In this document: positions 1-6,822 of the stretch, one piece after another
How the letters are laid out: every line of letters starts with the position of its first letter
How positions within the stretch are numbered: position 1 is the stretch's first letter
NCBI RefSeq assembly: GCF_900167065.1
Contig: NZ_FUYA01000012.1
Coordinates: 1-55,620 of the forward strand
Reading direction: 5' to 3'
Length of the DNA stretch: 55,620 bases
DNA from: Desulfobaculum bizertense DSM 18034
GTDB taxonomy: Bacteria > Desulfobacterota > Desulfovibrionia > Desulfovibrionales > Desulfovibrionaceae
The notes under the pieces: model-generated
Told to the model about the DNA's origin: nothing
What the model saw: the letters and a program-made list of their open reading frames with translations, nothing else
The model's database searches: none
Translations under genes and position numbers: made by a program

Positions 1-38
1 CCCCTTGCAGAGCACGAGACGGAGTCTCGTAACCCCAT
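1..38 (+). repeat. Tail of a hairpin-rich dispersed repeat, cut by the window edge
   Basis: The first bases match the last part of the repeat copies at 41012-41480 (same orientation) and 3255-3690 (opposite orientation): CCCCTTGCAGAGCACGAGAC followed by a palindrome around GAGACGGAGTCTC. The rest of this copy would lie to the left of the window. With the inverted copy at 3255-3690 it brackets the parA block. Confidence 0.7.
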
Positions 39-76
39 CCTCTCCTCCTCCACGAAGAGCAAAACAAAAAGTAATC

Positions 77-1609
77 TTATTTGCCAAACGAATCATTTCG
101 GCGAGACCATTCACGCAAAATCCAGTGAACATTTGGTTCGTGGCCGCCGCCGGGCTGGGCGTAGAGAATTATTTGCTGCTCATCTTCAGAGAGATCGTGA
201 AACCACTCCATGGCCTTCTTGCTTTTTTGGCTGTAGCCATTCTGCGCAGCCTTTTGCTCATAAGCACGAATGCGCTGAGCTTCTTCAGCCTGCTCCCGGG
301 CAAGTTTTTCTGCGGGGGATTCATAGCCAAGAGGCTTGGCGTAGTAGCCTGTTTTTTTCAGGGCAACAAAAAGCCAGGCTACAGGATCGCTGACAGGCTT
401 CTGTGCTTTGTCCCGAACTTCTCCGTGCTCCTTAAGCTCCCATTCGACGTAGTTGAGAGCCTGCCGGACAATGTCGAATGGAATATCCCGAGCGTCGAAA
501 ATTGGTTTGAGCTGACTCAGTTGGCTGCGTCCCCATCCCTTCTGGTGAATCAAAGGCCAGGCTGCGGCAATATTTTTTTCAGTGAGGTCCCATTCACTGG
601 CTGCTTGACCATGGATGGGATGCTGCAGCGTAGAGTCAGTCTTTAGCTCTACGTTATTCTCTTTAGTAAGAGAGTATTCTTTCTTTCTTTCTAAGAGGGC
701 AAATCCAACAGTTGGATCCGACAGTTGGATTTGTGTGTTGGATTCGTGTGTTGGATTTGCAAAATGGGGTATTTTGAGGGTGATTTTGAGCCCCTGTCTC
801 CCGTCGGTATCCGCCCACTTTTTCTTTTCGAGAAAGCCTTCTCTTTCGAACTTCCTGAGTATGTCTCTTACTGTCCCTATGGCAACTCCTGTTTCCTTGT
901 GTATCAAGGCATTCGTGGTGATTTGGTCGCCAAATTTTTCGAGATATGCCCAGACTTTTTTCTGTGATTTTGTCCGGACTATTTTTTTGAAATTGAGGAA
1001 GTTTTTAGGGGGATTTTGCTGTGTTGGATTTTCGGTCTCGTGTGTTGGATCTGTGTGTTGGATTCGTGTGTTGGATTCGTGTGTTGGATCCAACACACCC
1101 CCTGTTGGATTCGTGTGTTGACTTTTAGAATCCAACACTCTTTTCCAACAGTCCGGTCCAACATACCCCCTGTTGGATTCGTGTGTTGGATCTGTGTGTT
1201 GGGTTTGTGTGTTGGATTCGTATGTTGGATTCGTACCTGGTGATGACGAATTCTTCTTGTCCCCCAAGCCTTCCTCGTGGTTAAGAGGGACGCTCGTGAG
1301 GTGTCGGCGTGTGGTACTCGAAGTAGCCGATTCCTCACTTTTAGTAGGGGGTGTGTTGGATTCGTATGTTGGATTCGTGTGTTGGATTTGCCTGTTGGAC
1401 TTTTCCGGTGTGTTGGATCGAAAAAGTGCCTTTTGACTCTCAAATTTATTCTGAAGCGCCTGTTCATATGGGTTGGATTCAAGGTCCGCCAAAAGAGAAG
1501 CAGTCATGTCATCTTTAGACTGGGCTGCTGTCTTTTTTTTGCGATTCTTTTCCTGCTCAGCAAGCTTCTGGCCTTGCCGGAGCATTTCCGAATATGCGCC
1601 GCCAGCCAT
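77..1609 (-). CDS. Putative plasmid-type replication/partition DNA-binding protein with internal 13-bp repeat array
   Basis: A 510-residue protein I cannot assign to a named family. Residues 1-45 are charged. Residues about 46-200 and 285-302 are low complexity with a 13-residue period of the type IQHTNPTHESNT, encoded by 13-bp DNA repeats. Between these blocks, at about residues 208-270, lies a likely winged helix (VRDILRKFEREGFLEKKKW). A globular C-terminal part (about 325-510) is rich in Trp and charged residues (VAWLFVALKKTGYY, WILREW). The start is ATG 1609 with AGGAG eight bases upstream. It begins four bases after the parA stop, so the two are surely co-transcribed. A partner role for ParA (ParB-like) or a replication initiator with its iterons inside the gene both fit; neither is proved. 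Confidence 0.6.
   Translation of the reverse strand: MAGGAYSEMLRQGQKLAEQEKNRKKKTAAQSKDDMTASLLADLESNPYEQALQNKFESQKALFRSNTPEKSNRQIQHTNPTYESNTPPTKSEESATSSTTRRHLTSVPLNHEEGLGDKKNSSSPGTNPTYESNTQTQHTDPTHESNRGYVGPDCWKRVLDSKSQHTNPTGGVLDPTHESNTRIQHTDPTHETENPTQQNPPKNFLNFKKIVRTKSQKKVWAYLEKFGDQITTNALIHKETGVAIGTVRDILRKFEREGFLEKKKWADTDGRQGLKITLKIPHFANPTHESNTQIQLSDPTVGFALLERKKEYSLTKENNVELKTDSTLQHPIHGQAASEWDLTEKNIAAAWPLIHQKGWGRSQLSQLKPIFDARDIPFDIVRQALNYVEWELKEHGEVRDKAQKPVSDPVAWLFVALKKTGYYAKPLGYESPAEKLAREQAEEAQRIRAYEQKAAQNGYSQKSKKAMEWFHDLSEDEQQIILYAQPGGGHEPNVHWILREWSRRNDSFGK
703..1477 (-). repeat. Array of 13-bp direct repeats (iteron-like), about 22 copies in three clusters
   Basis: Read on the plus strand, the unit is TTGGATTCGTGTG. 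Cores begin at 712, 725, 738, 751; at 1024, 1045, 1058, 1071, 1084, 1105, 1118 (degenerate), 1173, 1186, 1199, 1212, 1225; and at 1356, 1369, 1382, 1395, 1413, 1472. Most steps are exactly 13. Inverted ATCCAA cores occur at 703 and 1130, and TTGGATCCAA makes a palindrome at 1084-1093. Because 13 is not a multiple of three, successive units are read in rotating frames and give a 13-residue peptide period. The unit has no stop in any frame, which explains the many overlapping open frames here. Confidence 0.9.
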
Positions 1610-1612
1610 GAA

Positions 1613-2425
1613 TTACTCCTGTGCTCCAACTCGTTCGAGGAGTTCGCTCGTTACAGCCTGATAATCCTGCGCGCCGTTTGATTTGGGATCTTCTTCGAAT
1701 ATGGTCCTTTGGTTGGACGTCGCCCGGTTTATGGCTGTGTTGTTCCGAATGGCGTGCTGGAATGTCGCCTCCCGGAAATAACTCGCAATTGCGGTACTCA
1801 TGGACTCAGAAAGATTTGTCCGGTTGTCCCGCATGGTAATAAGCGCACCAAGGATGTTTAAGTTTTTGTTAAACGACTCCCTGATAAAATGGATATGCGC
1901 CTGGAGCTGCTGCATGCCTTTGAGGGCAAACCAGTCTTCGCTCTTGACGGGAATAATATAGTAGTCACTGGCTGCCAGCGCGTTATTCAGCGCAACGTTG
2001 ATGTTTGGCGGGCAGTCAATCAAAATGAAGTCGAATTTGTCGTGGATTTCTTCGGTCAGCTTGTCTCGAAGTGCAAGGAACGAACTCCTTGGGTCACCAC
2101 TGCCATCAAGCCCAAACATATCCATATTGCTTGGTATCATGGATATGGTAGGGTACTTCGTCTTTTCCGAGTGCTTTGGGTATTTGGTAGGGTAGATGCA
2201 CGGTTCAAGACTCAGCTTCTCATCACGTATTACACTTGCAAATGTGAGAGGGTAGTCAAAGGGAGACATTGTCCCGTAGATCAGGGTAGTATTATGCTGC
2301 GGGTCAGTATCGATTACCAGAACGCGTTTGCTGTGGTATTTCGCAAGGCAGTGAGCAATATTGATCACGCTCGTTGACTTGGCTACACCACCTTTCTGAT
2401 TGCAAAAGGAAATGACTGTGGCCAT
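1613..2425 (-). CDS. parA: ParA-family partition ATPase
   Basis: A Walker-type ATPase of the ParA/Soj/MinD superfamily, which moves plasmid or chromosome origins together with a ParB-like centromere-binding protein. The deviant Walker A KGGVAKST lies at residues 11-18, DTDPQ (A-prime) near residue 40, and LIDCPPN (Walker B) in the middle. Length is 270 residues, normal for a small ParA without a long N-terminal regulatory domain. I chose ATG 2425, not the upstream in-frame start at 2518, because AAGGA sits eight bases before it and the protein then begins MATVISFCNQKGG, as is usual. Downstream, four bases away, is the repeat-bearing gene. Its promoter overlaps an inverted repeat, which suggests autoregulation. 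Confidence 0.93.
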   Translation of the reverse strand: MATVISFCNQKGGVAKSTSVINIAHCLAKYHSKRVLVIDTDPQHNTTLIYGTMSPFDYPLTFASVIRDEKLSLEPCIYPTKYPKHSEKTKYPTISMIPSNMDMFGLDGSGDPRSSFLALRDKLTEEIHDKFDFILIDCPPNINVALNNALAASDYYIIPVKSEDWFALKGMQQLQAHIHFIRESFNKNLNILGALITMRDNRTNLSESMSTAIASYFREATFQHAIRNNTAINRATSNQRTIFEEDPKSNGAQDYQAVTSELLERVGAQE

Positions 2426-2459
2426 AGTGTAATCCTTAGTTTTGGTGATTATGCCTTGT

Positions 2460-2487
2460 ACTTTACCCCACTTTAGGGGAAAGTCAA
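2460..2487 (-). promoter_or_regulatory. Predicted parA promoter overlapping an inverted-repeat operator
   Basis: On the minus strand, TTGACT (2487-2482) and TAAAGT are separated by 16 bases, about 35 bases before the parA start. An inverted repeat ACTTTaCCCC / GGGGAAAGT (2460-2484) covers the spacer and -10. This is the layout expected for an operator bound by ParA or its partner. Confidence 0.5.
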
Positions 2488-2751
2488 GGTGGGTGTGTTT
2501 ACTTGAACTGAGGAGCATATTGGGGTTGGTTTCTTTGCTTTATAGCGGAAAAACAAAGGGTTATCACTGCCTTGGACTTGGGGAAGTCCCCCTTAGGCCT
2601 CTTGCTGAAAGACAAAGAATACAGAAGAATTTTCCTCAGGATGCACGCCAGTTGTGTCTTAGCGCTATCTTCCCCCTTGCTAGGGGGAGAGTAGCTCTTT
2701 ATACAACTCCGTATGTGATTTTTAATTCTCCGTAAGAACAAGGAGCTTACA
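2488..2751. other. Intergenic region between divergent parA and the GNAT gene
   Basis: With the parA promoter segment this is a gene-free stretch of about 325 bases. It holds two short inverted repeats, GGACTT-GGGG-AAGTCC at 2574-2589 and CCCCC-ttgcta-GGGGG at 2672-2687, and the acetyltransferase ribosome-binding site AAGGAG at 2739-2744. I see no gene and no convincing plus-strand promoter. Confidence 0.5.
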
Positions 2752-3249
2752 ATGGGTTTTCGTTTTGAAATTCCCACGGATATACCTGAAATTTCAAAGC
2801 TTGTTGAAACTGCGTTTTTGGATTTGGAGATTAGCCAGAACAATGAGCATCGGATTTTGGACGCCCTTCGTGACGCCAATGCCTTGAGCCTTTCCATGAT
2901 TTATGAAGAAAATGGAGAGATTCTTGGGCATGTCGCGCTTTCTCCTGTAAAAATTTCTTCCGGTGATGGAAGTTGTTTTGGACTTGGGCCTATTGCTGTT
3001 AAGCGTGAAGAGCGGCATCGTGGTATTGGCAGTGCGCTCGTTATCCGTTGCCTTGAGATGTTACGCACCTCCAATGCTTCTGCGTGTTTTCTTGTTGGTA
3101 ATCCCGATTTTTATTCGCATCATGGCTTTGTTGCGGACTCTCGCTACACTCTTCCTGGTGTTCCCCCAGAATTTTTTATGGTGCACACCTTTCGCGATGA
3201 TCTCCCTGCTGGCGAAGTCAGTTTTCATCCTGCCTTTTTTGTGGAGTAG
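2752..3249 (+). CDS. GNAT-family N-acetyltransferase (YhbS-like)
   Basis: A 165-residue acetyl-CoA-dependent N-acetyltransferase. The N-terminus FEIPTDIPEISKLVETAF is the usual first helix. Motif A is seen at about residues 81-105: LGPIAVKREERHRGIGSALV carries the R/Q-x-x-G-x-G/A acetyl-CoA loop (RHRGIG). It is followed by the typical FYSHHGF strand-loop near residue 121. The C-terminus is that of the YhbS subgroup, whose substrate is generally unknown. The ATG has AAGGAG eight bases upstream. It stands alone between the parA block and a hairpin repeat, so neighbours give no clue to the substrate. Confidence 0.88.
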   Translation: MGFRFEIPTDIPEISKLVETAFLDLEISQNNEHRILDALRDANALSLSMIYEENGEILGHVALSPVKISSGDGSCFGLGPIAVKREERHRGIGSALVIRCLEMLRTSNASACFLVGNPDFYSHHGFVADSRYTLPGVPPEFFMVHTFRDDLPAGEVSFHPAFFVE

Positions 3250-3254
3250 GGCAG

Positions 3255-3690
3255 AGGGGGCGAGAGTCGGATGTTTCGTTAGGGAAGGGTGGGGTACGAG
3301 ACTCTGTCTCGTGCTCTGCAAGGGGCGCTGCCCCTTGACCCCGCCCAAGGACGAGGCCCTTGGGAATCCCGCTTTCGCTGAAAAAGAAGGCTGAATGGGA
3401 TGAAAGCTTCGCTTTCCTCTCCCTCAGCCTTCTTTTTCAGCTAGGGGCATTTCCCGATCGAGTGTTCTTTTGCCTTGTTTACTCGTTTTTTTTCTGAACG
3501 CGAGCGTTTAGAAAAAAAGGTGGTGACACGCAGAAGAGAAAGAGGCTCTTAACGCCTTCTCACCCAAGTTTGAATTTGGTTCACGCAAAGCGTGAAACGA
3601 ATCCAAACTCGTTGAGGATACGTAAGGGAATCATTCCCTTGCGCGGGGGCTTGGGGGCAGCGCCCCCAAATCTTCCCCCATCCAGCCCTT
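3255..3690 (-). repeat. Hairpin-rich dispersed repeat, copy 1 (inverted relative to the others)
   Basis: Fills the gap between the GNAT and RluA-partner genes. Its reverse complement matches 41012-41480 and 55304-55620 over nearly its whole length. Stems seen: a perfect 18-bp stem 3377-3394 / 3424-3441; CTGAACGC-gagc-GTTTAG at 3494-3511; an AGTTTG...CAAACT stem near 3567-3609 capped by CACGC-aaa-GCGTG; GGGAATCATTCCC at 3627-3639; and GGGGGCAGCGCCCCC at 3653-3667. No open frame looks real. The adjoining bases up to 3795 hold nothing recognisable apart from AT-rich sequence before the next gene. Confidence 0.85.
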
Positions 3691-3795
3691 TCCACTTCCA
3701 ACACAGGAAAGCTAGGCTTGTGAGGTAAGGCAAAAATTGCCTAAGCAATCTTTACGCTCAGGAAGAGTTAAAGGCAATAGGTTTATAGATATAAA

Positions 3796-4605
3796 ATGAA
3801 AGAAAACCCACGCTGGCCACAGGACGATTTTAGGGCGTGTTTTGCCTACTGCGCCTCGTGCAAAGTTGAGCATGAGTTGCGCGTTGGACCTGCACGTCGT
3901 GTAGCTCAAATACTGTGCTCACAGCTGGAAACGTCAGGACGTATGGATTTTGAATCTACTCAAGCTCACCCTGATTTTTCACTCGAGTATCTCTGGGGCA
4001 GTGCTCGCGGACAAATGCTTGGCGTGATGAGCTATGAAGATGCAGCGGGGAAAAGGGGCTGGGCCAAGGCCTTTTCAGGTCAGTACAACGGCCACTGGGA
4101 AATTCCTGGCTGGGTTCCACCTGTTTTAGATCCGGAGAGCTTTTGGGATATAAGTGCCCCGGTTGATGCTCAAATCAAAGCGGTGAGCAGGGTGCTGAGG
4201 AATGAAGGAAGTGAAGAGGACTGTGTGCTGACAAAAAAGTTGGTTGGTTGGCCTCTCACTACAGAAAGAAAAACGGAGCTTGCTGCGTACCGGAAGCGTC
4301 TTTCTCAAGAATTGATGCACGATATTCAGGATTTGTATGTGTTGCGAAATTTCCGAGGTGAGGAAAGCTTGCTTCGGGACGTATTCCTTGCGAAGGGAAT
4401 ACCTACGGGCGCGGGAGACTGCTGTGCGCCAAAACTACTACAGTACGCCGCAAAACATAAACTTCGCCCTTTGGGGCTTTGTGAGTTTTACTGGGGGCGG
4501 GAGAATCGTTCTGGTTCACGCCAGCACGGTCATTTTTATGCTGCCTGTAAAGAAAAATGTCAGCCTCTGCTGGGCTTTATGCTCTGCGGGCTGGGAGATG
4601 ACTAA
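3796..4605 (+). CDS. Conserved partner protein of RluA-type pseudouridine synthase
   Basis: A 269-residue soluble protein with no catalytic motif of its own that I can name. Conserved-looking signatures are PTGAGDCCAPKLLQYAA near residue 205 and CEFYWGRE followed by QHGHFYAACKEKCQPLLGFML at the C-terminus, with paired Cys and His that could bind a metal. From memory, sequences of this kind form the N-terminal region of long RluA-family proteins of some gammaproteobacteria; here the two parts are separate genes, six bases apart. That arrangement implies a joint role in rRNA or tRNA uridine modification. The start ATG 3796 follows a weak ribosome-binding region, so the exact start is less certain. 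Confidence 0.65.
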   Translation: MKENPRWPQDDFRACFAYCASCKVEHELRVGPARRVAQILCSQLETSGRMDFESTQAHPDFSLEYLWGSARGQMLGVMSYEDAAGKRGWAKAFSGQYNGHWEIPGWVPPVLDPESFWDISAPVDAQIKAVSRVLRNEGSEEDCVLTKKLVGWPLTTERKTELAAYRKRLSQELMHDIQDLYVLRNFRGEESLLRDVFLAKGIPTGAGDCCAPKLLQYAAKHKLRPLGLCEFYWGRENRSGSRQHGHFYAACKEKCQPLLGFMLCGLGDD

Positions 4606-4611
4606 CGATAT

Positions 4612-5283
4612 ATGAAAATTTTGCATTCAGACAAAGATATTATTGTGGTGAACAAGCCGAGCGGCCTGCTTTCGGTCCCCGGCAAGGGACCAGAGAATCA
4701 GGACTGCGTAACCGAGCGGGTGAAAGAGCTTTTCCCGGACTGTCACCATTACCCGGCGGCTCACCGGCTGGATATGGATACCTCTGGAGTGATGGTCCTT
4801 GGACGAACCGAAGAATCGTATAAGCATCTGTGTGCTCAGTTTCGGGAGCGTCAAACAAGGAAGCGCTATTTTGCAGTGCTCCAGGGAGAGCTGAAAGAGC
4901 AGGGTGGTGTTGTGGATTTGCCGATTCGAATGGACCCGCTCAATCGTCCATATCAGGTCTATGATCCTGTTGACGGGAAAAAGAGTATCACGCACTGGGA
5001 TTTGTTGGGGACGCATGGAGGATTGAGTTTTGTGGAGTTTACACCACATACAGGCCGGAGCCATCAGCTCCGGGTGCACTCCTCTCATGAGCTTGGGCTT
5101 GGAGCTCCGATTTTGGGTGATCGGCTTTATGGAAACGGAACAGGCCCGGGGCAGCTCTTTTTGCATGCTCATTATTTGTGCTTTTTTCATCCTCAGACCG
5201 GGGAGGAAGTAGAGTTTCATGCTGAAATTCCTCGGCGCTGGAGGCACTGGGGCCTCTTTTTTGAGAAAAAATTCCGAAAATAG
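4612..5283 (+). CDS. rluA: RluA-family pseudouridine synthase
   Basis: Converts uridine to pseudouridine in structured RNA; E. coli RluA acts on 23S U746 and tRNA U32. At 223 residues it is the compact RluA type with no S4 domain. Visible motifs: VVNKPSGLLSVPGKG (residues 13-27), the catalytic HRLDMDTSGV near residue 60 with the essential Asp after HRL, VDLPIRMDPLNRPYQVYD, and TGRSHQLRVH plus GAPILGDRLYG. The gene follows the partner gene by six bases, so they form one transcript. Substrate assignment to RluA sites is by similarity only. Confidence 0.9.
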   Translation: MKILHSDKDIIVVNKPSGLLSVPGKGPENQDCVTERVKELFPDCHHYPAAHRLDMDTSGVMVLGRTEESYKHLCAQFRERQTRKRYFAVLQGELKEQGGVVDLPIRMDPLNRPYQVYDPVDGKKSITHWDLLGTHGGLSFVEFTPHTGRSHQLRVHSSHELGLGAPILGDRLYGNGTGPGQLFLHAHYLCFFHPQTGEEVEFHAEIPRRWRHWGLFFEKKFRK

Positions 5284-5313
5284 CTCTCCACCGTTTTGTC
5301 AAAAACTGTGTTT

Positions 5314-5342
5314 TTGATAAGTTAATTGTTTAGAATTTATAA
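5314..5342 (+). promoter_or_regulatory. Predicted sigma-70 promoter for the symporter gene
   Basis: TTGATA at 5314-5319 and TTATAA at 5337-5342 are separated by 17 bases. The -35 overlaps a small inverted repeat, TCAAAAAC-tgt-GTTTTTGA (5299-5317), which may be an operator or the end of the rluA transcript. A leader of about 160 bases would follow. Confidence 0.5.
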
Positions 5343-5507
5343 AGAAGTCTATTTTTAGAACAGTTTTACATCGTAAGTCTTCTAAAAAAATGTGAAAAAT
5401 AAGATTGCCAATCTTGGATTTCTGATAAATGGTTTTTAATACACTCTTTTTTGCTGCGTTTTTTTGCAGTTTTGTGTATGACCATGAAAAATTTTAGGGA
5501 GGACGAT

Positions 5508-6722
5508 GTGAAACTTTGGATGAAAATCCTCATAGGCATGATTGCTGGTGTCATCTTTGGGCTTGTTGCACCAACTGCCTCACTCTGGATCGCCCCATTA
5601 GGGACGCTTTTCCTGCGCGGAATCAAACTGCTTATTGTTCCGCTTATTTTTGCAACACTGGTATCGGGCATGACCTCGATGAAGGATCTGAGGACTCTTG
5701 GGCGAATGAGTCTGAAAACCTTCATGATCTACATCCTGACCACCATGTGTGCAATTACCATTGGTCTGATGGCCGGCCTGATTTTTGAGCCGGGCGCAGG
5801 CATGCACCTTCAGGTGACGGGCGTGCAGGAAGCTGCAAAGCACCAGAGCCTGATCGATACGCTGCTCAATATTGTGCCGACCAACCCGGTTGCCGCCATG
5901 ACCAACGGTCATATTTTGCAGATTATTTGTTTTGCCATTCTGCTTGGCATTTCTATCAATATTGCTGGCGAAAAGGCTGAGCCGGTCCGCAAGATCTGTG
6001 ATGGCCTCGCTGAAACCATGTACGCCATGACCAATCTGGTCCTCTCCTTTGCTCCTATTGGTGTTTTTGCCTTGATGGCAAAGCTTATGACCCAGTACGG
6101 CATGGCTGCCATTTTGCCCCTGCTCAAGGTTATCGGCCTTGCGTATGGTGCGAGTCTTATCCACATTCTTTTGGTTTATGGTGGTAGCATCGCAGCTGTG
6201 GCTGGCCTGAATCCGCTGAAGTTCTTCCGCGGCATTTTGGACGCTCAGCTTGTGGCCTTCTCCACCAGTTCTTCTTCCGGCACCCTGCCTGCAACGATGC
6301 GTTGCGCAGAAGAGAACCTTGGTGTGTCTAAGCCTATTGCAAGTTTTGTCCTTCCGCTTGGCGCAACTATTAACATGGACGGCACCGCTATTTATCAGGG
6401 CGTCTGCGCAATCTTTATTGCTCAGGCTTACGGTGTTGACCTGAATATGACCGCCTATATGACCATCATTTTGACAGCAACGCTGGCTTCTATTGGTACT
6501 GCAGGTATCCCCGGAGCAGGTCTGATTATGCTGTCCCTTATCCTGACTTCCACCAATATCCCGATGGAAGGCCTTGCACTTATCGCTGGTATTGACCGTA
6601 TCCTTGATATGGCACGTACCACGGTGAACATCAGCGGTGACGCAATGACGTCTCTTCTGGTCGCCAAGAGCGAAAAGCAGCTTGATACGAGCATTTATAA
6701 TCAGGCCAGCGCCAAGTTCTAA
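5508..6722 (+). CDS. Dicarboxylate/amino acid:cation symporter (DAACS family)
   Basis: An inner-membrane Na+ or H+ coupled carrier of the GltP/DctA family (glutamate, aspartate or C4-dicarboxylates). About eight membrane helices plus two re-entrant loops are evident. The serine-rich loop TSSSSGTLPATM is near residue 250, NMDGTAIYQG near 288, and NISGDAMTSLLV near the C-terminus; all are family hallmarks. I prefer GTG 5508, because AGGGAGG lies five bases upstream and the protein then begins with the amphipathic VKLWMKILIGMIAG. In-frame ATGs at 5478 and 5484 lack such a site. It is monocistronic and ends at a strong terminator. Substrate cannot be told from sequence. Confidence 0.92.
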   Translation: MKLWMKILIGMIAGVIFGLVAPTASLWIAPLGTLFLRGIKLLIVPLIFATLVSGMTSMKDLRTLGRMSLKTFMIYILTTMCAITIGLMAGLIFEPGAGMHLQVTGVQEAAKHQSLIDTLLNIVPTNPVAAMTNGHILQIICFAILLGISINIAGEKAEPVRKICDGLAETMYAMTNLVLSFAPIGVFALMAKLMTQYGMAAILPLLKVIGLAYGASLIHILLVYGGSIAAVAGLNPLKFFRGILDAQLVAFSTSSSSGTLPATMRCAEENLGVSKPIASFVLPLGATINMDGTAIYQGVCAIFIAQAYGVDLNMTAYMTIILTATLASIGTAGIPGAGLIMLSLILTSTNIPMEGLALIAGIDRILDMARTTVNISGDAMTSLLVAKSEKQLDTSIYNQASAKF

Positions 6723-6760
6723 CGCTGTTTTGATTTCCCCTTTTGGGGGGCAATGCATAT

Positions 6761-6798
6761 AAAAGAGGTTCCGGCCAGTGGCTGGAACCTCTTTTTTT
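6761..6798. terminator. Bidirectional terminator between the symporter and the octaheme cytochrome gene
   Basis: AGAGGTTCCGGCCA-gtg-GCTGGAACCTCT with A-run before and T7 after. It can stop both the plus-strand symporter and the minus-strand cytochrome operon. Confidence 0.9.
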
Positions 6799-6822
6799 GT
6801 CGCTGTTTGTGTCCTCAGGCAG

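Noticed and set aside
703-1477. CRISPR array
   Set aside because: Units are 13 bp, in direct contact without unique spacers, and lie in a coding frame; no cas genes are near.
615-1482. Overlapping open frames on both strands across 615-1482
   Set aside because: They are produced by the stop-free 13-bp repeats. Only the frame 77-1609 has a ribosome-binding site, a conserved-looking folded domain and operon contact with parA.
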